Origin: Candidatus Zixiibacteriota bacterium
Lineage (GTDB): Bacteria; Zixibacteria; MSB-5A5; GN15; FEB-12
Direction of reading: 5' to 3'
Assembly (NCBI GenBank): GCA_029860345.1
Contig: JAOUBJ010000002.1
Location: forward strand, 62,001-126,000
Length of the DNA: 64,000 nt
Shown here piece by piece: positions 16,713 to 25,406 of the stretch. Below the pieces are notes generated by a model. It was not told the origin of the DNA. It searched no databases and worked only from the letters and a program-made list of their open reading frames with translations. The stretch's first letter is position 1; each line of letters opens with the position of its first letter. The translations under genes were made by a program, and so were the position numbers.

Positions 16713-16731
16713 CTCCCTCAACTTGAGGGAG
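16713..16731. promoter_or_regulatory. Perfect 9-bp inverted repeat upstream of the cargo-operon -35 (candidate operator)
   Basis: CTCCCTCAA and TTGAGGGAG are exact inverse complements separated by one base. The centre lies about 25 bp upstream of the -35 edge, near position -61, the usual place for an activator site. No T-run follows in either direction, which argues against a terminator. It is not part of the dispersed repeat families seen elsewhere in the window. Confidence 0.45.
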
Positions 16732-16752
16732 TGTCGATAAACCCCGGTCGCC

Positions 16753-16904
16753 GTCATTGCGAGGCCACGCGCTCCGCGTGGCCGCGGCAATCTCAATTCG
16801 CCACACATCTGTCATCCCGGGCGGAGTCGCGGGACGAGCGGAGTCGAGGCATGAGATTGCCGCGCTCCCCCGCCCCGCCTGCGGCGGGGTTCGCTCGCAA
16901 TGAC
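16753..16904. repeat. Inverted pair of palindromic intergenic repeats (MITE-like)
   Basis: The ends are exact inverse complements: GTCATTGCGAG at 16753-16763 and CTCGCAATGAC at 16894-16904. The inner partners GCGGCAATCTC (about 16784-16794) and GAGATTGCCGC (about 16853-16863) also match. Each arm holds its own hairpin (GGCCACGCG/CGCGTGGCC and CCCCGCC/GGCGGGG). A GAGCGGAGTCGAGG element sits between them. It separates the divergent PAAR and deacylase genes. The remainder of 16905-17114 shows only a short inverted repeat (GGCGAGTCGCC) and a weak promoter-like pair, TTGAGT and TATCTT, near 17049-17077. Confidence 0.6.
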
Positions 16905-17114
16905 GAAGATTCTGACCTTTTCAACAAGCCTGAGAGCAGGGATGTGACCCGACACAATCTGTGCTGCCATAAGACAGTCAGGCGAGTCGCCCGACTGCAC
17001 CTGTAAATCTGAAGCTTGACGGTCTGCCGGATCAACTCGCATACGAGCTTGAGTCTGCCCGGTTTGTTCATTATCTTCCGGCGCTGGTCCGAGCTTCCAA
17101 AAACGAAGGTACCA

Positions 17115-17963
17115 TTGAAACTTGTTTACGATCCCAAGTGTCTCCAATACCACAGCCCCGGTCATCCCGAACGACCGGAGCGGGTCAGTTCTGCAATTGA
17201 CTTGCTTGAAGGTCAATACATGATCGTCCAGCCGCAGGAAGCGAGAGTTGAAGATATCGAGCGTGTGCACGACCATCGACTGATCGAGCAGGTCCAAAGC
17301 GAGAACTTTTTTGATCCGGACACACCGGCCCACCCCGGCATCTTCGACATCGCCCGCCGGTCCGCTGGTGCGGCCTTGAAAGCGGCAGAACTATCGCTCG
17401 GTGGCCAGGTGGCCATGTCACTAATGCGTCCGCCGGGTCATCACGCCGGACGGTCCCAACTTGGCGGCTTTTGCTATTTCAACAATGTCGCTATCGCAAC
17501 GGCGTGGGCGTTGACCGAAGTTGAACGAGTGGCGATTGTCGATTTCGACTGTCATCATGGCAACGGTACCCAGGACATCTTTCTGGGACATGATCGAATT
17601 CTGTTTGTTTCGCTTCACCAGAGCCCGCTCTATCCCGGCACCGGCCTAAGCAATGAGCTAAACTGCCGCAACTACCCGCTTCCGGCCGGGATCGAGGGGT
17701 CAGCCTTTCTTGATCGGTTCAAAAAAGCGCTGGATGATGTAGACGATTTCGACCCAGGCCTGATTGCCGTATCGGCCGGTTTTGATGCTTACCAAAACGA
17801 TCCCATCACCGACATGAACCTCGACCGCGATACCTTTGGAGCCATCGGCCTTCTGATCGCCGAACTCGGCAGGCCTTGCTTTGCAGTTCTCGAAGGCGGT
17901 TATGCAACGGATATGGCCTACTGCATCAAGGCCTTTGTGGAGGGCTTCGATGAAACGGCATGA
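17115..17963 (+). CDS. Histone-deacetylase/AcuC family deacylase
   Basis: A 282-residue zinc-dependent deacylase of the class I/II HDAC-like family, which removes acetyl or related groups from lysines or small amines. Key blocks are MRPPGHHAG (the His pair of the charge relay), VDFDCHHGNGTQ (Asp and His zinc ligands), SLHQSPLYPGTG, SAGFDAYQNDP (Asp ligand) and LEGGYA. TTG 17115 is chosen because GAAGGT lies just upstream and the family starts here; no ATG fits nearby. Its end overlaps the archease start by 14 bases, so the two are translationally coupled. The link to RNA-repair genes is unusual; a substrate among them or among nucleic-acid-binding proteins is only speculation. Confidence 0.85.
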   Translation: MKLVYDPKCLQYHSPGHPERPERVSSAIDLLEGQYMIVQPQEARVEDIERVHDHRLIEQVQSENFFDPDTPAHPGIFDIARRSAGAALKAAELSLGGQVAMSLMRPPGHHAGRSQLGGFCYFNNVAIATAWALTEVERVAIVDFDCHHGNGTQDIFLGHDRILFVSLHQSPLYPGTGLSNELNCRNYPLPAGIEGSAFLDRFKKALDDVDDFDPGLIAVSAGFDAYQNDPITDMNLDRDTFGAIGLLIAELGRPCFAVLEGGYATDMAYCIKAFVEGFDETA

Positions 17964-18375
17964 GCTGTTTGAACACACCGCCGACATCGGTTACACAGCC
18001 TACGGCGCCGATTTGCCGGAGGCGTTTGCTGTGGCGGGGGAGGCTTTGTTTGAACTGATTACCGGCGGGTCCAAAATCACTCCGGAAATCGAAACATCCA
18101 TAACTGTAGAATCGGTCGATCTGGAAGGGCTGTTGGTTGGCTTTTTGTCGGAATTGTTGGTTCGATTTGAGGTCGACAATCTGGTCTTGACGGATTTCAC
18201 AGTCGTGTTGCTCGGCTCGACCAGGTTAACCGCCAAGGCGACAGGGGAGAAGTTTGATGAACAGAAGCACGCACATGGTCATCACGTTAAGGGCGTGTCA
18301 TACCACTTGATGGAGATAGTAGATAATACCGACAGCGATGACGAATCGCACGTAAAGGTGTTGTTGGATGTATAG
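17950..18375 (+). CDS. Archease (RtcB activator)
   Basis: This 141-residue protein starts MKRHELFEHTADIGYTAYG, the archease signature in which Asp residues bind calcium. It ends with a conserved VKGVSYHLMEI and a C-terminal SHVKVLLDV, again with the family's acidic/His pattern. Length matches the family (about 140). Archease speeds guanylylation and turnover of the RtcB RNA ligase. The rtcB gene follows after about 200 bases, supporting the call. ATG 17950 has GGAGGG seven bases upstream and overlaps the end of the deacylase gene. Confidence 0.9.
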   Translation: MKRHELFEHTADIGYTAYGADLPEAFAVAGEALFELITGGSKITPEIETSITVESVDLEGLLVGFLSELLVRFEVDNLVLTDFTVVLLGSTRLTAKATGEKFDEQKHAHGHHVKGVSYHLMEIVDNTDSDDESHVKVLLDV

Positions 18376-18465
18376 ACTAATTGGATGGCGGGTGGCCGGC
18401 TGCCTGAGCTCCTTCACTACGGAGCATCATTATCGCGTAGCGGCGGGGCTTGTCTCCGCCGATCT

Positions 18466-18540
18466 TAGTCACCCCGAGCGCAGTCGAGGCCACAAGTGGC
18501 TTTTTGGGGCGACGCAAGGCCGCCCCCTACGCGGGATGAG
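18466..18540. repeat. Dispersed GAGCGCAGTCGAGG element between archease and rtcB
   Basis: The CACCCCGAGCGCAGTCGAGG string recurs, with small changes, near 41645, 41745, 48985, 56730 and 57281. A short hairpin GCCACAAGTGGC followed by five T (18489-18505) could act as a weak terminator between archease and rtcB. The remainder of 18376-18582 contains no gene. Confidence 0.45.
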
Positions 18541-18582
18541 ATGGCACCAAGTTGTCCAGTGGATACCAACCGGAAGGCGATT

Positions 18583-20097
18583 GTGAAAAAGAAACACAGA
18601 CGCGCAGCCGGACCCGCCAGAAGTTGGGAAGGTCCCCTTGAAAAACTGGACGATTGCCGCTTTGAGATTCCGCAGGACTATCAAACGGAGGCCATGAAAC
18701 GTCTCGGACTAAACATGCAGGTGCCGGGCTTGATCTACGCCGACGACCGGATGATCGAGTCTATAACCCGCGACAATGCGCCGGAACAAGTGGTGAATGT
18801 GGCCACCTTGCCGGGAATCGTCAACTACTCCATCGCCATGCCCGACATACATCACGGTTACGGTTTTGCCATCGGTGGCGTTGCGGCCTTCGATGCTCAC
18901 GAAGGTGTAATCTCGCCCGGCGGTGTCGGCTACGATATCAACTGTGGCGTGCGTCTGTTGCGCTCCGATCTGCATCTGGACGATGTCCGACCACGCATCC
19001 AGGCACTGATTGACACCATGTTCGAAAACGTCCCGTCCGGTGTCGGCTCCAAAGGAAGACTGCATCTCTCGATGCCCGAGATGGACCGCGTCCTGCGTGA
19101 CGGTTCCAGTTGGGCCGTGGAGAACGGCTACGGTTGGTCGGATGATCTTGTCGCGACCGAAGAGATGGGCGCGATGGACTCGGCCGACCCGTCACTGGTG
19201 AGTGACAACGCGAAAAAACGAGGCGCTCCGCAACTGGGCACCCTTGGCGCCGGCAATCATTTTCTGGAAGTACAAAGAGTCGATGCCATCTATGATAACG
19301 AAACGGCCACGACCTTCGGTATCACCGAGGTCAATCAGATTGTCGTCATGATCCATACCGGCTCACGCGGTTGCGGTCATCAGATTTGTACCGACTATCT
19401 CGAAGTCATGCGGCGTGCCAATCAGAAGTATGGACTGCCGCTGGTTGATAGGGAGCTTTCCTGCGCACCGGCAACGTCCGACGAAGCTCAGAGATATTTC
19501 GCGGCCATGAAAGCGGGGGCCAACTATGCCTGGACCAACCGGCAGTTGATTGCACACTGGATACGGGAGTCATTCCAGACAGTGTTCGGACAATCGGCCG
19601 AGAAGCTGGGGATGCGGCAGGTTTATGATATCGCGCACAACATTGCCAAGTTGGAACAGCATGAATCGGCGCAGGGTAAGCGTGAGGTTTATGTCCATCG
19701 GAAAGGCGCCACTCGCGCCTTTGGTCCGGGCCATCCAGCGGTGCCGGAGCCTTATCGCGCGGTCGGCCAACCGGTCTTGATCCCCGGCGACATGGGTACA
19801 GCCAGCTATCTACTGGTCGGCACCGAGCGGGCCATGAGCGATTCGTTCGGTTCAAGTTGTCACGGCGCCGGGCGTTTGATGTCACGCCATGCCGCGATCA
19901 GGCAGCATCCGGCTGAAAAAGTCGAAAGTCAACTGAAAGACAGCGGCATTTATCTCAGGGCCAAGAACCGTCGCATCATCAGCGAGGAAGCGCCGGGTGC
20001 TTACAAGGATATCGACAATGTCGTCGATGTCTCGCACCGCTCCGGCCTGACCAAAAAAGTCGCCCGCCTGCGCCCGTTGGGTGTGGTCAAAGGCTGA
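18583..20097 (+). CDS. rtcB: RtcB RNA ligase (3'-phosphate/5'-OH, GTP-dependent)
   Basis: A 504-residue RNA ligase that joins 2',3'-cyclic phosphate or 3'-phosphate ends to 5'-hydroxyl ends using GTP and manganese. Visible blocks: MPDIHHGYGFAIGGVAAF, GGVGYDINCGVRLL (Asp and Cys metal ligands), LGAGNHFLEVQ (guanylate and His ligands), IHTGSRGCGHQ and, near the C-terminus, GSSCHGAGRLMSR with the guanylylated His. GTG 18583 has GGAAGG upstream; ATG 18541 is an alternative adding 14 residues. With archease and the deacylase it forms a small RNA repair or tRNA-processing cluster. Confidence 0.93.
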   Translation: MKKKHRRAAGPARSWEGPLEKLDDCRFEIPQDYQTEAMKRLGLNMQVPGLIYADDRMIESITRDNAPEQVVNVATLPGIVNYSIAMPDIHHGYGFAIGGVAAFDAHEGVISPGGVGYDINCGVRLLRSDLHLDDVRPRIQALIDTMFENVPSGVGSKGRLHLSMPEMDRVLRDGSSWAVENGYGWSDDLVATEEMGAMDSADPSLVSDNAKKRGAPQLGTLGAGNHFLEVQRVDAIYDNETATTFGITEVNQIVVMIHTGSRGCGHQICTDYLEVMRRANQKYGLPLVDRELSCAPATSDEAQRYFAAMKAGANYAWTNRQLIAHWIRESFQTVFGQSAEKLGMRQVYDIAHNIAKLEQHESAQGKREVYVHRKGATRAFGPGHPAVPEPYRAVGQPVLIPGDMGTASYLLVGTERAMSDSFGSSCHGAGRLMSRHAAIRQHPAEKVESQLKDSGIYLRAKNRRIISEEAPGAYKDIDNVVDVSHRSGLTKKVARLRPLGVVKG

Positions 20098-20301
20098 GTT
20101 ACCGGAAACCCAGGGCACCAAGTTCAGTCTCACATCAGAATAAGGTCGATTGCATCCACACGAAGCAATCAGCCAAAGACGGTCGCTGCTCTCAACTCGA
20201 ATGCTAAGTGTGAACCTTTGGCTTGTCGAACAGACTAACGTTTAGAAGACAAAATGATTCGGGCAGGATGATGTACTCAAAAGTCAATCGGAGGAGATTC
20301 T

Positions 20302-23259
20302 ATGAAGACGCATCTGGCAATTACGCTGGTGGTGCTCGCGGCTTCTATGAGCAGCCCTGTGTCGGCCGGTCTTTCGCTGGACCATGTTGTCGGCGAAGGG
20401 TCTACGCCCAACAACCTGGCGGTGGACACGGACATCGGGTTTTACCTGAGGCTGACAAACAACAATGATTCGGCCGTAGTTGGCCTGAACCATGGTTTCC
20501 AGGTTTGGTCGCCCGACGGTGCGTCCTGGCGTCCGATTACGTTGGACACCATGGATATCGGTTGGTCGTCCCGGTTCGATTTCGGTATGGGCACATTCGC
20601 CAACAGTGTGACGGGCTGGGGAGCGGACACCGTTGGATTCTATGCAGTAGCCATGTACGGCGAAGGCTTTCCCCTCGGTTATTCTCAGGTCGTACTCTCC
20701 ATTGGTACCGAAGTCTATCTCGGCGATGAAGGATTGACTCTCTGTCTGGACTCAGCCTTCATACCGCCCACTGTCACCTGGTACTGGGCCTGGAGTGGTG
20801 GCGGTGTCATACCAAGCTGGGACGGACCGCACTGCTGGGAAATCGAGCAGATACCCAACGCACCTCCCTTCTTCACTAACAATCCAGTAAGCCTTTTCTT
20901 TGATCACTGCAACCTGGCCACATACGATTTCGATGCAACCGACCCGGAAGGCAGCCCCCTCTGGTTCACATTGATATCCGGAATGGGGGCAGTGGAAGGC
21001 CCCACCGGTGTGTGGCAGTATATGCCGATGCCTGAAGATGTGATGGAAATACATACTCTGGGCATTGAAGTCTGCGACACCCTTGGTGCTTGCGACACCT
21101 CCTGGACTGAAGTCATATTCACTAACGAACCACCTGTGTTCGTGGAGGGATGTGATGCCGAGCTGTATGGGTACCAGGGCCAGGTTGTTTTTCATGACGT
21201 AGAGGCCGAGGACGCCGACGCCTGCGATGCGCTCACCTTTTCCATTCAAGAAGTGCAGCCGTACCCGCTGGGAGTGTTCACCATCGACGGCGCGGGTGAC
21301 TTTGAGTTCAACTCAGACCCAACCGATGAAGGCACTTTCACATTTACCGTTCACGTAGAAGACGGACTGGACTTCACTGCTTGCCAGTTTACTATTACAA
21401 TTGTGGCCGCGGGCGATATACCGGGGGTATCTTTCGGTCAGACTGATTTCTATTTCGATAGCCTCACCTTACTCAATTCGGATTGGGGCGCAATGGAAGT
21501 GGATATTGAACAACTGGTGTCGTACTACGGATTCAATGACGGATACCTGAACGTGTACACCGATCAGGGGTGGGTGGTCGACAATATATGGTTGGACACG
21601 GCCGACGGTTTTGGCAGCATTCTAACTTATTTTCAACTACTGTCCGCCCCGGGTGAGGACGTTTCGGCTTTGACCGCTCATATTGAATACACTTCGGAGC
21701 CGGTGGATAGTTTCACCGACGGTCCCCGTTCCTCGTTTGCGGTGATACCGGATGAAGTGGCTATCAGTGATGGAGAAGATACGCTGGAGACATCAGGTTT
21801 TGTAGGCACGCCGCCGGAACCGATTTTTACAGTCGACAGTGCCGGTACACCTTCCAAGAAAAACGATGTCAAACGACCGAACGTACCTAATGTTCAGGCG
21901 GCCAAATCCCAATGTGTACCGGCTGCCATAGCCAACAGCCTGCAGTGGCTGGAAAACAGGTACAAGATCAAAGTGCCGCACGACCACAAACCAGGTTTGA
22001 AAGGCGATAACTCGCTTGTCGGTCAACTGGACAAGTATATGAAACGCTGGGTGGGCGGAACCAAGCCGTCGCGCAGAAAAGGCAAGGGAGTCAATCGATC
22101 CAGGATGATCAACGGCAAATTCGAGTATATGAAGAAGAACGGACTCAGCCGAAAGATCGTCTGCAAGCACCAGGGGACAAAAACGGGCGGCCTACCGGAC
22201 CAGGCCAAATACACCAGGCACGGGGTATCAAGCACTAACGAAAGCGTCAACGGGTACGTTACTTGGGAATGGATTAAACAACAAATCGACAATGGCGAGG
22301 ATGTTGAACTGAGCTACTGGAGATACAGCGGTACCAAGCGCAAGGGCGGGCACTGTGTAATGGTGGTTGGGTGGAAGAAGGTTCGGGGACGCAAGTACAT
22401 TTATGTTGCCCATGACAAAAAACAAACCTACCGGGACAGAAAGGACAAGAAAGGCTGCAAGGTTGAGCGCATAAGAATCAAGGGCAAGGATCCCCTCAGG
22501 TACAAAACCAACAGCCGACGGATTGTCTTCGCCTTTTCCGAATCAGCAGATAACGACATGGACGGAGTACCCGATAGCCTCGACAACGCTCCGACTTACT
22601 ACAATCCGAACCAGGAGGATACCAACGATGACGGCGTGGGCGATGTAGCTCAGTCGCCGTATCTTGATTCGGTGGCCGTGTCGGATTACGTAGTGTCTGG
22701 TTCGGGTGGTGAGGCGGAAACTGAGATGTATGCGTGGGTGAATCCCGAAGTGGCCGACCATAAAGACATCTGGTTTGTCGGTCATGCACACAATCCTCAT
22801 CCGACCGACTCGGCGCGAATTGTCATAGCTTTTGCGTATCGTGATGAATTCGGGGCCACCCAGTTCACTGACTACAATGATACTACCGAACTGCCGGCCG
22901 ATACCATATTTGAAATATTCGGAGGGACCACTTTGGATGCCTGTTCCGATTCCATCGGAGTCAGATTCAAGGCCATCGATGGACAACTGACCATCGACTC
23001 CGGACAGGTCTTTGCAATATGCTATGGTGACTTTGCCTGTTGTGTCGGGACCAGAGGCAATATCGACTACGATACCGGCGATGTGACCGACATCTCAGAC
23101 CTGGTCTACATTATTGACTACATGTTCAACGCCGGGCCTGCGCCGCCGTGTCTCGAAGAGGCCGACATTGACGGTTCGGGCGAGATTAATATTGGTGATC
23201 TCGTTTACCTGGTTGACTACATGTTTAACGATGGACCGGCGCCGCAGGCTTGTCCCTGA
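20302..23259 (+). CDS. Secreted protein with papain-like domain, calcium repeat and C-terminal dockerin
   Basis: A 985-residue protein with a signal peptide (1-22, cleavage after VSA). Residues 190-370 contain cadherin/Ig-like segments (NAPPFFTNNP, NEPPVFVEG). Residues about 525-750 look like a C39/papain-like peptidase: C538 in QCVPAAIANSLQW and H684 in GGHCVMVVGW, with a later HDKK. A thrombospondin-type calcium segment follows (DNDMDGVPDSLDN). The C-terminus holds two dockerin-type repeats (DISDLVYIIDYMF and INIGDLVYLVDYMF, about 925-980). GGAGGAG precedes the ATG. The dockerin could bind a cohesin such as the one at 40312-41160. A strong terminator follows. Confidence 0.75.
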   Translation: MKTHLAITLVVLAASMSSPVSAGLSLDHVVGEGSTPNNLAVDTDIGFYLRLTNNNDSAVVGLNHGFQVWSPDGASWRPITLDTMDIGWSSRFDFGMGTFANSVTGWGADTVGFYAVAMYGEGFPLGYSQVVLSIGTEVYLGDEGLTLCLDSAFIPPTVTWYWAWSGGGVIPSWDGPHCWEIEQIPNAPPFFTNNPVSLFFDHCNLATYDFDATDPEGSPLWFTLISGMGAVEGPTGVWQYMPMPEDVMEIHTLGIEVCDTLGACDTSWTEVIFTNEPPVFVEGCDAELYGYQGQVVFHDVEAEDADACDALTFSIQEVQPYPLGVFTIDGAGDFEFNSDPTDEGTFTFTVHVEDGLDFTACQFTITIVAAGDIPGVSFGQTDFYFDSLTLLNSDWGAMEVDIEQLVSYYGFNDGYLNVYTDQGWVVDNIWLDTADGFGSILTYFQLLSAPGEDVSALTAHIEYTSEPVDSFTDGPRSSFAVIPDEVAISDGEDTLETSGFVGTPPEPIFTVDSAGTPSKKNDVKRPNVPNVQAAKSQCVPAAIANSLQWLENRYKIKVPHDHKPGLKGDNSLVGQLDKYMKRWVGGTKPSRRKGKGVNRSRMINGKFEYMKKNGLSRKIVCKHQGTKTGGLPDQAKYTRHGVSSTNESVNGYVTWEWIKQQIDNGEDVELSYWRYSGTKRKGGHCVMVVGWKKVRGRKYIYVAHDKKQTYRDRKDKKGCKVERIRIKGKDPLRYKTNSRRIVFAFSESADNDMDGVPDSLDNAPTYYNPNQEDTNDDGVGDVAQSPYLDSVAVSDYVVSGSGGEAETEMYAWVNPEVADHKDIWFVGHAHNPHPTDSARIVIAFAYRDEFGATQFTDYNDTTELPADTIFEIFGGTTLDACSDSIGVRFKAIDGQLTIDSGQVFAICYGDFACCVGTRGNIDYDTGDVTDISDLVYIIDYMFNAGPAPPCLEEADIDGSGEINIGDLVYLVDYMFNDGPAPQACP

Positions 23260-23293
23260 GTAATAGCATGAGTCTCGGGCAGTTGATTAGAAG

Positions 23294-23327
23294 AAGCCGC
23301 TCCCGTTTTAGTCGGGGGCGGCTTTTC
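23294..23327 (+). terminator. Rho-independent terminator after the dockerin protein
   Basis: Stem AAGCCGCTCCCG pairs with CGGGGGCGGCTT (one T-G wobble) around a 7-base loop, followed by a T-rich tail. It lies 35 bases past the stop codon. Confidence 0.8.
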
Positions 23328-23382
23328 TACTTCTGCCGTCATTGATGCGTTGCGTCTCGTTCGCCAGTATTTGTCTGTGGGA

Positions 23383-23632
23383 GTGGTGTCGTGGCGACTC
23401 CGCCCGACGGGTTTGGTGACAAAGGTCGCATTCCTGGGTGGTGTCGTTGCGACCCTGCCCGACGGGCTTGTTGATAACGGTCGCATTCCTGGGTGGTGTC
23501 GTGGCGACTCCGCCCGACGGGTTTGGTGACAAAGGTCGCATTCCTGGGTGGTGTCGTGGCGACTCCGCCCGACGGGTTTGGTGACAAAGGCCGCATTCCT
23601 GGGTGGTGTCGTGGCGACTCCGCCCGACACCT
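23383..23632. repeat. Tandem repeat, 55-bp unit, four copies plus a partial
   Basis: Units begin at 23383, 23438, 23493, 23548 and (partial) 23603. The third and fourth copies differ at only one or two bases, while the second is more diverged (GACCCTGCC instead of GACTCCGCC). Each carries GTGTCGTGGCGACTCCGCC followed by a CGACGGG...GACAAAGG half. The first half resembles single dispersed copies near 41535 and 57165. The open frames across it are by-products of the 55-bp period and not genes. Confidence 0.85.
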
Positions 23633-23695
23633 GCCTTTCAGGTCGAGAGCCGTCAGGCGCCCCGCCCAGCAACACTTTCAATCACCAGGCTCCAG

Positions 23696-24199
23696 CTATA
23701 CCACAGGCTCTTCCATACCGAATGTGGACCACTCTTCTTTGGACGGACCATATAGCCCCGGCACGGCCAGCCCGGCCTGGCGCATCAGAATAGTCATCTG
23801 ACCGCGGTGGTGAATCTCGTGATGGATCAGGGATCGTCCCCAGACGCCGCGCGGAAATCTTTCGCCGTATAATTCCAGTTCTTCAGTCATCTCGACATCG
23901 GTCCAGTCGACCATGCATCGTTCGGCCACAAGCGCGGCCAGCTTTTGATAAGTCCCTGTGATCTCCATGGCGGTTTGTGGAACCGGCTGTTCGTGATCGA
24001 AACCTGCGAAATCCAATCCGGTCTGACCGGCCATCTCAGGCAGAGTCATTGCAATATGCCAGGCGATCCGTCCCAGCGTGCGGTGACCTCCGGATACCGA
24101 CTGATTTAGCGACTCGTCGGTCAAGGCTTCAAACAGTTTCAGTGTGTTCTTGGACACAGATTTCCATTCAGCCTCAAAAGACTGGACAGTTGTATACAT
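23696..24199 (-). CDS. DinB-family protein (four-helix bundle, putative metal-dependent)
   Basis: A 167-residue DinB/YfiT-like protein. The presumed metal-binding His residues are in RIAWHIAM (about 46-53) and LIHHEIHHRGQM (about 124-135). Family members include thiol-dependent S-transferases and many unknowns. ATG 24199 has AAGGAG ten bases upstream. A second DinB-family gene is at 62684-63166. The gene is in the opposite direction to the dockerin gene and shares the strand with the aldo/keto reductase 91 bases upstream. Confidence 0.75.
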   Translation of the reverse strand: MYTTVQSFEAEWKSVSKNTLKLFEALTDESLNQSVSGGHRTLGRIAWHIAMTLPEMAGQTGLDFAGFDHEQPVPQTAMEITGTYQKLAALVAERCMVDWTDVEMTEELELYGERFPRGVWGRSLIHHEIHHRGQMTILMRQAGLAVPGLYGPSKEEWSTFGMEEPVV

Positions 24200-24290
24200 T
24201 TTGTTCTCCTTGAGAGTTTTTCTTCTCTATATCTTTTGCAGAGTAGTCGGCAAAGGCGGTCCGACCTTACGTTTTTTCTCAAAACCCGAT

Positions 24291-25238
24291 CTATTCGCCG
24301 GTGGAACCTGTGAGTATCGATTCGATGGCCTCCAGAACATCATACGGCACCTCGATATCCGAGGCGATCACATTTTCCTCGACCTGCGTCACATTCGTGG
24401 CGCCGGTAATTGCACAACTGATTTCGGGCAGGCGCAGTGTCCAGGCCAGAGCCAACTGTGAGGTGGTGATGTTCATATCGCGGGCAATGGCTCCGATCTG
24501 CTTTACCTTGGCCAAGTTGCTTTCGGTCATAATACCCTTAAGCCAGTCGGTGCGAGCCCCTCGGCTGTCCTCGGGCGCGCCCTGGTCGTACTTGCCGGTC
24601 AGCAGACCCTGAGCCAGCGGCGACCAGACCACGAGACCGATTCCATAGCGTGTGCAGGTCGGTAGAATCTCGGTTTCGATATGACGGTCCAGCATGTTGT
24701 AACAGGGCTGCTCAACAACCGGCAAGTATCCGCTGAACGCTTTGGCCTCATTCACCGCTTGTTCGATTTGCGATGCCTCCCAGACCGATGTACCCCAATA
24801 CAGAATCTTACCCTCGCGAACCAGATCGTCCATAGCGCGAACTGTTTCTTCCACTTCCGTCTCAGGATCAAAACGGTGGCAGAAGTACATATCGAGGTAG
24901 TCGGTGCCTATCCGTTTCAGCGACTTCTCCACCGATTCCATGATATGTTTGCGACTCAGACCACGGTCATTGACATTGTCCGACATCGGCCAGAACAACT
25001 TGCTGGAAATCACCAGGTCGGATCGGGTCATCGGCTCGATAGCTCGTCCGATCACTTCCTCGGCCTTGCCCTTGGAATAAATGTCTGAGATGTCGATAAA
25101 ATTCACGCCCAGTTCAATCGCTCGTCTGACAATCTCAACACCCAACTCCGAATCCACACTGCCCCCATAGGTCAGCCAGCCGCCCAGTGAGATTTCAGAG
25201 ATTCTCAGTCCGCTTTTACCGACACGACGGTATTTCAT
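24291..25238 (-). CDS. Aldo/keto reductase, Kv-beta-like
   Basis: A 315-residue (beta/alpha)8 NADPH-dependent oxidoreductase. The catalytic tetrad is visible: Asp and Tyr in FIDISDIYSKGKAEE, Lys in ISSKLFWP and His in MYFCHRFD. The late block LAWTLRLPEISCAITGATNV contains the cofactor-binding region. The closest group by look is the voltage-gated K+ channel beta-subunit type. ATG 25238 has AAAGGA six bases upstream; an in-frame start 63 bases earlier is rejected. The gene is divergent from the menaquinone operon across a 168-base intergenic stretch. The substrate cannot be read from sequence. Confidence 0.85.
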   Translation of the reverse strand: MKYRRVGKSGLRISEISLGGWLTYGGSVDSELGVEIVRRAIELGVNFIDISDIYSKGKAEEVIGRAIEPMTRSDLVISSKLFWPMSDNVNDRGLSRKHIMESVEKSLKRIGTDYLDMYFCHRFDPETEVEETVRAMDDLVREGKILYWGTSVWEASQIEQAVNEAKAFSGYLPVVEQPCYNMLDRHIETEILPTCTRYGIGLVVWSPLAQGLLTGKYDQGAPEDSRGARTDWLKGIMTESNLAKVKQIGAIARDMNITTSQLALAWTLRLPEISCAITGATNVTQVEENVIASDIEVPYDVLEAIESILTGSTGE

Positions 25239-25331
25239 ATTGTCCTTTCTTGTGAACTTGTTACAGGTGGTAAACTTAATGCCGGCAGCCCCCTCTGGCA
25301 AGATGCATTTGCACTAACTCTTAACCTCCAC

Positions 25332-25359
25332 TTGTGTTAGCAGAACAAATCTGTATATT
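25332..25359 (+). promoter_or_regulatory. Candidate promoter of the menaquinone operon
   Basis: -35 TTGTGT and -10 TATATT are separated by 16 bp, ending 47 bases before the menG ATG. It lies in the divergent region with the aldo/keto reductase gene. The match is moderate (four and five of six). Confidence 0.4.
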
Positions 25360-25406
25360 GTCCGATCTGTGGGATCGGCAACGGCCGATTGAGAGAGAGT
25401 CGAAAC

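Noticed and set aside
23493-23801. Open frames across the 55-bp tandem repeats
   Set aside because: They arise from the repeat period and have no start signal or protein-like composition beyond it.
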